Below are positions 51,103 through 58,842 of a DNA stretch of 64,000 nucleotides, piece after piece. Where the stretch lies: positions 5,696,526 to 5,760,525 of the forward strand of contig NZ_CP075715.1 of NCBI RefSeq assembly GCF_024584805.1. The letters run 5' to 3'. This stretch comes from Streptomyces sp. FIT100. Lineage in GTDB: Bacteria; Actinomycetota; Actinomycetes; Streptomycetales; Streptomycetaceae. The notes under the pieces are model-generated. The model was not told the DNA's origin. It saw nothing but the letters and a program-made list of their open reading frames with translations, and did no database searches. The position numbers and the translations under genes were made by a program. Position 1 is the first letter of the stretch, and each line of letters opens with the position of its first letter.

Positions 51103-52551
51103 TCAGATGGGAACGGTCTCGGGCTCGCGCTCTTCCACGGGCGCCGGGGTGGTGACGGAGGCGCTCTCGCGCGGCAGGAACGCGTACAGGCCCGCGGCGA
51201 TCACGATCGTCGCGGCCCAGCCCAGGCCGTTCTCGCCGATCCACGACGGGGCCAGCGGGCCCGCGAACCAGTCGACCTTGGTGAAGAGCAGACCGACGAC
51301 GAGCGCCGTGCCCCAGGCGGCCATCGCCTGCCAGGCGAAGCCGCCGCGGTACCAGTAGGCGCTGGTGCGGGTGGTGTCCATCAGGGCCTCGCCGTCGTAC
51401 GTGCGCCGGCGCAGCATGTCGATGCCGAAGACGCCGATCCACGCCGAGAACGCCACGGCCAGCAGCGTCAGGAAGGAGATGAACGAGCCGATGAAACTGG
51501 TCGCCACCACCATCAGCAGGAAGCCGAAGACGAGCGAGATGACCGCGTTCACGCTGACCGCCCAGGCGCGCGGCACATTGATGCCCAGCGTCTGCGCGGT
51601 GAAGCCGGCCGAGTACATGGACATCGAGTTGATCAGCAGCATGCCGATGAGCGCGATCAGCAGATACGGCACCGAGATCCAGGCGGGCAGCAGCTCGCCG
51701 ATGAACGACACGGGGTCCTGGGCCGAGGCCAGGTCGGGGGTGGCCACCGCCATCACCGCGCCCATCAGCACCATCGGAAGCACGACGATGCCGGCGCCGC
51801 CGACGGTCGAGCCGACCACCGCGCGGTTCGACGCGGTGCGCGGCAGATAGCGGGTGAAGTCCGGCCCCGAGGGCACCCAGCTGATCCCGCCCGCCGCGAT
51901 GGTGCCGATGCCGGCGATCATCATGGCCGTGGAACCCGCCGGCTTGGCGAGGACGGCCGACCAGTCGGTGTGGGTGACGAGATAGCCGAGCACGAGCACC
52001 GAGAAGGCGCCGAAGAGATAGGTCGACCACTTGCTGCACACGCGCAGGGCGTTGATGCCGAGCCCGGAGACCAGGAACGTCGCCGCGACGAAGAGGAGCA
52101 GTGCGACGACGATCAGTGCGGTGTTCGACTCGATGCCGAAGAGCAGATCGAGCACGGTCAGCAGCGCGTAGGCGCCGGTGACGGCGTTGATCGTCTCCCA
52201 GCCCCAGCGGGCCACCCAGATCAGGGAGCCGGGGAAGAGGTTGCCGCGCTGGCCGAACACCGCGCGGGAGAGCGCCATGCCCGGGGAGCCGCCGCGCTTT
52301 CCGGCGAGGGAGATCAGTCCGACGATCCCGTACGAGATCACCGGTGCCGTGACGCCGACGACCAGGACCTGCCAGATGTTGAGGCCGTTGAAGACGATCA
52401 TCCCGGCGCCCATCGTGAGCAGCAGCACACTGATGTTCGCGGCGACCCAGGTGGGGAAGAGTTCGCGGACGTGGCCGGTGCGCTCGTCATCGGGGACGGG
52501 CTCGAGGCCGCGGGTCTCTATCGCGCCTTCGGATTCGGAGGCGTGGGGCAT
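51103..52551 (-). CDS. NCS1-family purine-cytosine permease
   Basis: This 482-residue transporter of the NCS1 family has about 12 membrane helices and the substrate region SWVPSGPDFTRYLPR. The N-terminal helix VAANISVLLLTMGAGMIVFN and KRGGSPGMALSRAVFGQRGN are typical of CodB-like cytosine or purine carriers. No deaminase gene is adjacent. The ATG at 52551 was chosen by family similarity; GGAG lies upstream. It is divergent from ftsY. Confidence 0.9.
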   Translation of the reverse strand: MPHASESEGAIETRGLEPVPDDERTGHVRELFPTWVAANISVLLLTMGAGMIVFNGLNIWQVLVVGVTAPVISYGIVGLISLAGKRGGSPGMALSRAVFGQRGNLFPGSLIWVARWGWETINAVTGAYALLTVLDLLFGIESNTALIVVALLLFVAATFLVSGLGINALRVCSKWSTYLFGAFSVLVLGYLVTHTDWSAVLAKPAGSTAMMIAGIGTIAAGGISWVPSGPDFTRYLPRTASNRAVVGSTVGGAGIVVLPMVLMGAVMAVATPDLASAQDPVSFIGELLPAWISVPYLLIALIGMLLINSMSMYSAGFTAQTLGINVPRAWAVSVNAVISLVFGFLLMVVATSFIGSFISFLTLLAVAFSAWIGVFGIDMLRRRTYDGEALMDTTRTSAYWYRGGFAWQAMAAWGTALVVGLLFTKVDWFAGPLAPSWIGENGLGWAATIVIAAGLYAFLPRESASVTTPAPVEEREPETVPI

Positions 52552-52689
52552 GGAAGAGGCTCCGTACGGGTGGGGGAGAAACTCAACTATCGTACGTTCC
52601 CCCCAAAAGGAGCAAATCCCCGGCTCGAATCTTGTGTGATCCTCTGAGAACGCTTTTCGGTGCCGGGCGTGGCCGATACTGGGTGGGTT

Positions 52690-53913
52690 ATGGAAATCGT
52701 CATCCTTGCTGTAGTCATCGCTCTGGTCGCGGTCGGCGCGATCAGCGGGCTCGTGATCGGCAGCCGCCGGAAGAAGCAGCTGCCGCCGTCCCCGCCGTCG
52801 AGCACGCCGACCATCACCGCTCCGCCCGCCGAGCCGCACGTCGGCGAGGAGGCGGAGACCCCGCGGGAGGAACCGCGCCGCACCATCGAGGAGGTCGACC
52901 TCCCCACCGCGGAGGAGGCGCCCGAAGCCCCGGTCGCGGTCGATGAGCCGGTCGTCGAGGAGCCCGCGGCTCCCGCGATCGAGGTCCCGGAACCGACCGC
53001 GGGCCGTCTCGTACGACTCCGCGCCCGGCTGGCCCGCTCGCAGAACGCGCTCGGCAAGGGGCTGCTGACCCTGCTCTCGCGCGAACACCTCGACGAGGAG
53101 ACGTGGGAGGAGATCGAGGACACCCTCCTCACCGCGGACATCGGTGTCGCGCCGACGCAGGAGCTGGTCGAGCACCTGCGTGAGCGTGTGAAGGTGCTGG
53201 GCACCCGCACGCCCGACGAACTGCGCGGGCTGCTCCGCGACGAGCTGCTGCAACTGGTGGGCACGGACTTCGACCGCGCGGTGAAGACCGAGAGCGGCCT
53301 CGACACCCCGGGCGTCGTCATGGTGGTCGGCGTCAACGGCACCGGCAAGACCACGACGACGGGCAAGCTGGCGCGGGTCCTGGTGGCCGACGGCCGGTCG
53401 GTGGTGCTCGGCGCCGCCGACACCTTCCGGGCGGCGGCGGCCGATCAGCTCCAGACGTGGGGCGAGCGCGTCGGCGCGCGTACGGTACGCGGCCCGGAGG
53501 GCGGCGACCCGGCGTCGATCGCCTTCGACGCGGTCAAGGAGGGCATCGCCGAGGGGGCCGATGTCGTGCTGATCGACACGGCGGGCCGCCTCCACACGAA
53601 GACCGGCCTGATGGACGAGCTCGGCAAGGTCAAGCGCGTCGTGGAGAAGCACGGCCCGCTGGACGAGGTGCTGCTGGTCCTCGACGCGACGACCGGCCAG
53701 AACGGCCTGGTCCAGGCGCGGGTCTTCGCCGAGGTCGTGGACATCACCGGCATCGTGCTGACCAAGCTCGACGGCACGGCCAAGGGCGGCATCGTCGTCG
53801 CGGTCCAGCGGGAGCTGGGCGTTCCGGTGAAGCTGGTCGGCCTGGGCGAGGGCCCGGATGATCTGGCGCCCTTCGAGCCCGAGGCGTTCGTCGACGCCCT
53901 GATCGGCGACTAG
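52690..53913 (+). CDS. ftsY: Signal recognition particle receptor FtsY
   Basis: This 407-residue GTPase is the membrane receptor for the signal recognition particle. A membrane helix (about 2-21) precedes an acidic Pro/Glu linker and the NG domain: GVNGTGKTTTTGKLA (G1), GAADTFRAAAADQL, DTAGRLHTK, TKLDGTAKGG and LGEGPDDLAPF. An N-terminal anchor is usual in actinobacteria. A GATACT hexamer ends nine bases before the ATG and no Shine-Dalgarno is seen, so the mRNA may be leaderless. A 22-bp terminator follows. Confidence 0.97.
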   Translation: MEIVILAVVIALVAVGAISGLVIGSRRKKQLPPSPPSSTPTITAPPAEPHVGEEAETPREEPRRTIEEVDLPTAEEAPEAPVAVDEPVVEEPAAPAIEVPEPTAGRLVRLRARLARSQNALGKGLLTLLSREHLDEETWEEIEDTLLTADIGVAPTQELVEHLRERVKVLGTRTPDELRGLLRDELLQLVGTDFDRAVKTESGLDTPGVVMVVGVNGTGKTTTTGKLARVLVADGRSVVLGAADTFRAAAADQLQTWGERVGARTVRGPEGGDPASIAFDAVKEGIAEGADVVLIDTAGRLHTKTGLMDELGKVKRVVEKHGPLDEVLLVLDATTGQNGLVQARVFAEVVDITGIVLTKLDGTAKGGIVVAVQRELGVPVKLVGLGEGPDDLAPFEPEAFVDALIGD

Positions 53914-53931
53914 GGGGGCCTGCTCCCCGGC

Positions 53932-53983
53932 CGAACGACCCGGCCCCGCGCTCACGATGGCGAGCGCGGGGCCGGGTCGTTCG
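53932..53983. terminator. Strong convergent terminator after ftsY
   Basis: A perfect 22-bp stem (53932-53953 with 53962-53983) has an eight-base loop between two convergent genes. Three 9-bp repeats of GTGGGTGCC follow at 53986-54012. Confidence 0.9.
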
Positions 53984-54048
53984 CGGTGGGTGCCGTGGGT
54001 GCCGTGGGTGCCGTAGATGTGGTGCGTGCCGGGGGTGTCGCGGGGCCT

Positions 54049-54708
54049 TCAGACCGCCGAGCGGTGGCAGATGTACGCCAGGGTGCCGAGCAGGAGGCGG
54101 GCCTGCGGCGGGGTGGCCGTGGTGTCCAGGGATGGCGGGCGAAGCCAGTGCACCGGGCCCAGGCCCGCGTGGTCGGAGGGCGGAGCCGTGATGTGCGCGC
54201 CGGGGCCGAGGCAGTGGAGGTCGAGGTCCGCGTCGTCCCAGCCCATCCGGTAGAGGAGCTGGGGCAGCTCGGACGCGGCGCCCGGCGCCACGAAGAACTG
54301 GGCGCGGTCGGCCGGGGTGGCGCTGACCGGGCCCAGGGGGAGCCCCATGCGCTCCAGCCGGACCAGCGCGCGGCGCCCCGCCGCGAGCGCCACGTCCAGC
54401 ACGTCGAAGGTGCGGCCCGTCGGCAGCAGCACCGCCGCACCTGGCACCTGTGCCCATGCCTTCGCCGCCTCGTCCAGCGTCGACCCGGCCGGCAGCTCGG
54501 GCGCGAAGTCCAGCGGATGCGCCCCGGGGGCCTCGCACCGGGCGTCCCCGCAGGAGCACTGCCCCGCCGACGCCCGCGCGCCCGGGACCACGTCCCAGCC
54601 CCACAGTCCTGTGTACTCGGCCACGGCCGTGACCTCTGTCGTGCGGCCGCGGCGCCGTGAGCCTGGCCGGATCTCCCGGACCCGGGAACCGCCGATCGTG
54701 AAGCCCAT
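54049..54708 (-). CDS. Primase/polymerase-domain-like protein
   Basis: This 219-residue protein resembles the bifunctional DNA primase/polymerase (prim-pol) N-terminal family: GLWGWDVVPGA, the Cys-rich CSCGDARCEAPGAHPLDFAP and ATTPPQARLL-type end. The catalytic strand, usually DxD, reads VLDVAL, so one aspartate seems missing, and polymerase activity is doubtful. I chose the ATG at 54708 with GGAGGG upstream; the frame extends to 54891. It sits between ftsY and nsdA. A conserved, perhaps regulatory, degenerate prim-pol is the best reading. Confidence 0.8.
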   Translation of the reverse strand: MGFTIGGSRVREIRPGSRRRGRTTEVTAVAEYTGLWGWDVVPGARASAGQCSCGDARCEAPGAHPLDFAPELPAGSTLDEAAKAWAQVPGAAVLLPTGRTFDVLDVALAAGRRALVRLERMGLPLGPVSATPADRAQFFVAPGAASELPQLLYRMGWDDADLDLHCLGPGAHITAPPSDHAGLGPVHWLRPPSLDTTATPPQARLLLGTLAYICHRSAV

Positions 54709-55131
54709 GCCCCCTCCAACGGGTCGAACTCGCCGGTGGTTACGACCCGGAGTGACCCGGTGACGCAGAGTCGCAAAATCTTCGGTTCCTGCCCGGACCC
54801 GAAGGCGCCCCGCGGCACTCGGGGTGGTGCGTCCCGGTCTGCGCGCCCTGGCGCGCAACGCTCCGCCCACTCCTGCTCGTCCCGATGTCAAGTGAATCGC
54901 GGGAAGGCCTCGGCCGGTTCATTCGAAGGGGTGGCGAATGGTGGCGTTTCTGGAATCGCCATGGCGGGAGCGGTGATCGTAGGATTACTTTCAGTGCACG
55001 AACCCCGGAAGTCACCGCACTCGCGGGTATGCCGGAGGCAAATCGATTTCCCGTTCGACGGAGTGCAACTCCCGTACGGGGAGCGGCGACCGACGGCATT
55101 CTGGTACCGGTTCGCGCGCGAAGGCGGCGTG
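54709..55131. other. Intergenic region upstream of the nsdA leader
   Basis: This stretch must hold the promoters of the primase-like gene and of nsdA. It is somewhat AT-richer near 54885-55050. I see no convincing RNA gene or longer coding sequence. Confidence 0.45.
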
Positions 55132-55293
55132 ATGCAGCGCCTTGCTCTGGGTAAGCAGCCCTGGGTAATCAGTACGACAGCAACCAGTGCAACCAGCACG
55201 ACAGAGTCAGTACGACAGAGCCGGTACGAGAGCAAGACGACGGCAGGACGACGGCAGCCACGAAGGCGGCATCGGATGGGGGCGTTCCAGTGA
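55132..55293 (+). CDS. Candidate 53-codon leader ORF overlapping nsdA
   Basis: An ATG at 55132 preceded by GAAGGCGG opens a 53-codon frame (MQRLALGKQPWV start) whose TGA overlaps the nsdA GTG as GTGA. The peptide is Thr/Ser/Arg-rich and not family-like; direct repeats (CAGTACGACAG at 55170 and 55208) fall within it. The four-base overlap is typical of translational coupling, so it may be a regulatory leader peptide. Its codon bias is weak, so it could be accidental. Confidence 0.35.
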   Translation: MQRLALGKQPWVISTTATSATSTTESVRQSRYESKTTAGRRQPRRRHRMGAFQ

Positions 55294-56768
55294 GCGGCAG
55301 CGGCGCAGACGGTACGGCCACCGGCAAGCGCCCGAACGAGCAGCTGAGCTCGTGGTTCGTGCGCAGCGGCTGGTCCAAGGGCGAGCTCGCACGGCAGGTG
55401 AACCGCAGGGCACGCCAGATGGGCGCGCACCACATCAGCACGGACACCTCGCGCGTACGGCGCTGGCTCGACGGCGAGCAGCCGCGCGAGCCGATCCCGC
55501 GCATCCTCTCCGAGCTGTTCTCCGAACGCTTCGGCAGTGTCGTCGCCGTCGAGGACCTGGGCCTGCGCACCGCCCACCAGTCGCCCTCCGTGTCCGGAGT
55601 CGATCTGCCCTGGGCCGGACCGCAGACCGTCGCCCTGCTCAGCGAGTTCTCGCGCAGCGACCTCATGCTCGCCCGCCGCGGCTTCCTCGGCACCTCGCTC
55701 GCGCTCTCCGCGGGCCCCGCCCTCATCGAGCCCATGCAGCGCTGGCTGGTTCCCGGCCCCGCCGCCGAAGCGGGATCGCCCGAGGCGGCCTCCGCGCCGC
55801 GCCGCCCCTCCCGGCTCTCCAAGCCCGAGCTCGACCTGCTGGAGTCCACCACCGCGATGTTCCGCCAGTGGGACGCCCAGTGCGGCGGCGGGCTGCGCCG
55901 CAAGGCGGTCATCGGCCAGCTCCACGAGGTGACCGACCTCCTCCAGGAGACCCACCCGGAGGCCACCACGATGCGGCTCTTCAAGTGCGCCGCCGAACTG
56001 TCCGAGCTGGCCGGCTGGATGAGCTACGACGTCGGCCTCCAGCCCACCGCGCAGAAGTACTTCGTCCTCGCTCTGCACGCCGCCAAGGAAGCCGGCGACA
56101 AGCCCCTCGGCTCGTACATCCTCTCGTCCATGAGCCGCCAGATGATCCACCTCGGCCGGCCCGACGACGCCCTGGAGCTCATCCACCTCGCCCAGTACGG
56201 CAGCCGCGACTGCGCCACCCCGCGCACCCAGGCGATGCTGTATGCGATGGAGGCCCGGGCGTACGCCAGCATGGGCCAGCCCAGCAAGACCAAGCGGGCC
56301 GTCCGCATGGCCGAGGACACCTTCACCGACGCGCTCGAGGAGCGCGGCGAGCCCGAGCCCGACTGGATCCGCTTCTTCTCCGAGGCCGAGCTCAACGCCG
56401 AGAACGCCCACTCGTACCGCGACCTCGCCTATGTCGCGGGGCGCAGCCCCACGTACGCCTCGCTCGCCGAGCCCGTCATGGAGCGCGCCGTGGAGCTCTT
56501 CCACGAGGACGGCGAGCACCAGCGCTCGTATGCACTGAACCTCATCGGCATGGCCACCGTGCATCTGCTGAAGAGGGAGCCCGAGCAGTCCACCCACCTC
56601 GCCGAGCAGGCCCTGCACATCGCCAAGCGGATCCGCTCCGAGCGGGTCAACACCCGGCTCCGCAAGACCGTCGACACGGCGGCCAGGGACTTCGGCGACG
56701 TCGCCGAGGTCGCCCGGCTCACCGACCTGCTCACCGCCCAGCTGCCCGAGACGGCGGAAGCCGTCTGA
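55290..56768 (+). CDS. nsdA: NsdA-like negative regulator of differentiation
   Basis: This 492-residue protein matches NsdA, a cytosolic regulator that represses sporulation and antibiotic production in S. coelicolor. The N-terminal helical region (SSWFVRSGWSKGELARQVNRRARQMG, RVRRWLDGEQPREPIPRILSELF) resembles an XRE-type helix-turn-helix, and TPR-like helices fill the C-terminal half. A hydrophobic Ala/Gly stretch near 135-150 (RGFLGTSLALSAGPAL) is not a membrane helix. GTG start. The C-terminal codons contain a GGAA-loop hairpin repeated just after the stop. Confidence 0.93.
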   Translation: MSGSGADGTATGKRPNEQLSSWFVRSGWSKGELARQVNRRARQMGAHHISTDTSRVRRWLDGEQPREPIPRILSELFSERFGSVVAVEDLGLRTAHQSPSVSGVDLPWAGPQTVALLSEFSRSDLMLARRGFLGTSLALSAGPALIEPMQRWLVPGPAAEAGSPEAASAPRRPSRLSKPELDLLESTTAMFRQWDAQCGGGLRRKAVIGQLHEVTDLLQETHPEATTMRLFKCAAELSELAGWMSYDVGLQPTAQKYFVLALHAAKEAGDKPLGSYILSSMSRQMIHLGRPDDALELIHLAQYGSRDCATPRTQAMLYAMEARAYASMGQPSKTKRAVRMAEDTFTDALEERGEPEPDWIRFFSEAELNAENAHSYRDLAYVAGRSPTYASLAEPVMERAVELFHEDGEHQRSYALNLIGMATVHLLKREPEQSTHLAEQALHIAKRIRSERVNTRLRKTVDTAARDFGDVAEVARLTDLLTAQLPETAEAV

Positions 56769-56789
56769 CCCGGGACGGCGGAAGCCGTC
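56750..56789 (+). repeat. Two copies of a GGAA-loop hairpin at the nsdA end
   Basis: GACGGC-GGAA-GCCGTC is at 56750-56765 and again at 56774-56789, the first inside the last nsdA codons and the second beyond the stop. Each forms a 6-bp stem with a tetraloop; together they could end or stabilise the mRNA. Confidence 0.75.
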
Positions 56790-56962
56790 CACAGCGGGCA
56801 GGCACCCCCGGAGCCCGGCGCGGCGGTCACCCCGGAAGCCCGACTCGGCCCCCCACGCCAGGCCAACCGGGTGACCGTCGCGACCGGCACAGGGCGCCAC
56901 GGAGGACACCTCCGCGGAGGGTACGCGCGTGATGTTTTCGTGACCCTCCAGTTCATTCGGGC

Positions 56963-56998
56963 GTAACACGCCCGACCTCTTCGTCACTGCGGCGAAAC
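56963..56998 (+). promoter_or_regulatory. GlnR box upstream of amtB
   Basis: GTCAC-N6-GAAAC (56983-56998) matches the a-site/b-site GlnR consensus gTnAc-n6-GaAAc. Twenty bp upstream GTAAC-N6-GACCT (56963-56978) has an a-site and a poor b-site. It lies about 140 bp before the amtB start, so nitrogen control by GlnR is expected. Confidence 0.8.
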
Positions 56999-57134
56999 AT
57001 CGTGCGGCATCGTCGGAAACGGCGGCGCGCCAACCTCAGGGCGCATAACCGGCCGACCCCTTATCCAGCCGCACCGGTTCCCCAGCCGCCACGGCTCAGC
57101 CCCGCACAGGCCGTACGACGACGAGGAGACGCCG

Positions 57135-58493
57135 ATGCCTCCAGGCATCACGACGCTTGCCGCAGACGCCCCCGAGCTGTCTGCCGCCAACACCGGGTTC
57201 ATGCTCATCTGCTCCGCTCTGGTGATGCTCATGACGCCGGGCCTGGCCTTCTTCTACGGAGGCATGGTCAGGGTCAAGAGCACCCTCAACATGCTGATGA
57301 TGAGCTTCATCAGCCTCGGGATCGTCACGATCCTCTGGGTGCTGTACGGCTTCAGCCTCGCCTTCGGCACCGACTCCGGCTCGCTCATCGGCTGGAGCTC
57401 CGACTACGTCGGACTGAGCGGCATCGGGCTGACCCAGCTGTGGGACGGCTACACCATCCCGGTGTACGTCTTCGCCGTCTTCCAGCTGATGTTCGCGATC
57501 ATCACGCCCGCCCTGATCAGCGGTGCGCTCGCGGACCGGGTCAAGTTCACCGCCTGGGCGCTGTTCGTCGCCCTGTGGGTCACCGTCGTCTACTTCCCGG
57601 TCGCGCACTGGGTGTGGGGCGCGGGCGGCTGGCTGTTCGAGCTCGGCGTCATCGACTTCGCCGGCGGTACCGCCGTCCACATCAACGCCGGTGCCGCGGC
57701 CCTCGGCGTGATCCTCGTCATCGGCAAGCGCGTCGGCTTCAAGAGGGACCCGATGCGGCCGCACAGCCTGCCGCTGGTGATGCTCGGCGCCGGGCTGCTG
57801 TGGTTCGGCTGGTTCGGCTTCAACGCCGGCTCCTGGCTCGGCAACGACGACGGCGTCGGCGCGGTGATGTTCGTCAACACGCAGGTCGCCACCGCCGCCG
57901 CGATGCTCGCCTGGCTCGCCTACGAGAAGATCCGCCACGGCTCCTTCACCACCCTCGGCGCCGCCTCCGGTGCGGTCGCGGGCCTCGTGGCCATCACCCC
58001 GTCCGGCGGCTCGGTCAGCCCGCTCGGTGCCATCGCCGTCGGTGCCATCGCCGGTCTGCTGTGCGCCATGGCCGTCGGTCTGAAGTACAAGTTCGGCTAC
58101 GACGACTCCCTCGACGTCGTCGGTGTCCACCTCGTCGGCGGTGTCGTCGGCTCCCTGCTCGTCGGCTTCTTCGCCACCGGCGGTGTCCAGTCCGACGCCA
58201 AGGGCCTCTTCTACGGCGGCGGCCTCGACCAGCTCGGCAAGCAGGCCGTGGGCGTGTTCGCCGTCCTCGCCTACTCTCTGATCGTCTCCGCGCTCCTCGC
58301 CCTCGTCCTCGACAAGACGATCGGCATGAGGGTCACCGAGGACGACGAGATCTCCGGCATCGACCAGATCGAGCACGCCGAGACCGCGTACGACTTCAGC
58401 GGAGCGGGCGGCGGCGCCGGATCCCGCAAGGCAGCCCCCGCATCCGCCGACACCGTGGCAGCCGCACCGAAGAACAAGAAGGTGGACGCATGA
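57135..58493 (+). CDS. amtB: Ammonium transporter
   Basis: This 452-residue Amt/MEP/Rh channel takes up ammonium and is gated by PII. About 11 membrane helices are seen, with MLMTPGLAFFYGGMV at the first, the HINAGAAALGVI and HLVGGVVGSLL histidines, and the cytoplasmic C-terminus DEISGIDQIEHAETAYDF. The ATG start has GAGGAG upstream. Its stop overlaps glnK by four bases. A GlnR box lies upstream, so transcription should rise under nitrogen limitation. Confidence 0.97.
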   Translation: MPPGITTLAADAPELSAANTGFMLICSALVMLMTPGLAFFYGGMVRVKSTLNMLMMSFISLGIVTILWVLYGFSLAFGTDSGSLIGWSSDYVGLSGIGLTQLWDGYTIPVYVFAVFQLMFAIITPALISGALADRVKFTAWALFVALWVTVVYFPVAHWVWGAGGWLFELGVIDFAGGTAVHINAGAAALGVILVIGKRVGFKRDPMRPHSLPLVMLGAGLLWFGWFGFNAGSWLGNDDGVGAVMFVNTQVATAAAMLAWLAYEKIRHGSFTTLGAASGAVAGLVAITPSGGSVSPLGAIAVGAIAGLLCAMAVGLKYKFGYDDSLDVVGVHLVGGVVGSLLVGFFATGGVQSDAKGLFYGGGLDQLGKQAVGVFAVLAYSLIVSALLALVLDKTIGMRVTEDDEISGIDQIEHAETAYDFSGAGGGAGSRKAAPASADTVAAAPKNKKVDA

Positions 58494-58828
58494 AGCTCAT
58501 CACCGCAGTCGTGAAGCCGCACCGGCTGGACGAGATCAAGGAGGCCCTCCAGGCCTTCGGCATCCAGGGACTCACGGTCACCGAGGCCAGCGGCTACGGA
58601 CGGCAGCGCGGACACACCGAGGTCTACCGGGGCGCCGAGTACACCGTGGACCTCGTCCCCAAGATCCGCATCGAGGTGCTCGTCGAGGACGATGACGCCG
58701 AACAGCTCATCGACGTGGTGGTGAAGGCGGCCCGAACCGGCAAGATCGGTGACGGCAAGGTGTGGAGCGTGCCGGTCGAGACGGCGGTCCGGGTGCGGAC
58801 CGGCGAACGCGGACCGGACGCGCTGTAG
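58490..58828 (+). CDS. glnK: Nitrogen regulatory protein PII
   Basis: This 112-residue PII trimer senses 2-oxoglutarate and ATP/ADP. The T-loop ends in YRGAEYTVD with Tyr51, the site that is adenylylated in streptomycetes. The start overlaps amtB (ATGA). GlnK normally blocks AmtB when nitrogen is plentiful. It is followed 14 bp later by glnD, whose product modifies Tyr51. Confidence 0.97.
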   Translation: MKLITAVVKPHRLDEIKEALQAFGIQGLTVTEASGYGRQRGHTEVYRGAEYTVDLVPKIRIEVLVEDDDAEQLIDVVVKAARTGKIGDGKVWSVPVETAVRVRTGERGPDAL

Positions 58829-58842
58829 ACGGGAGTTGCTGG

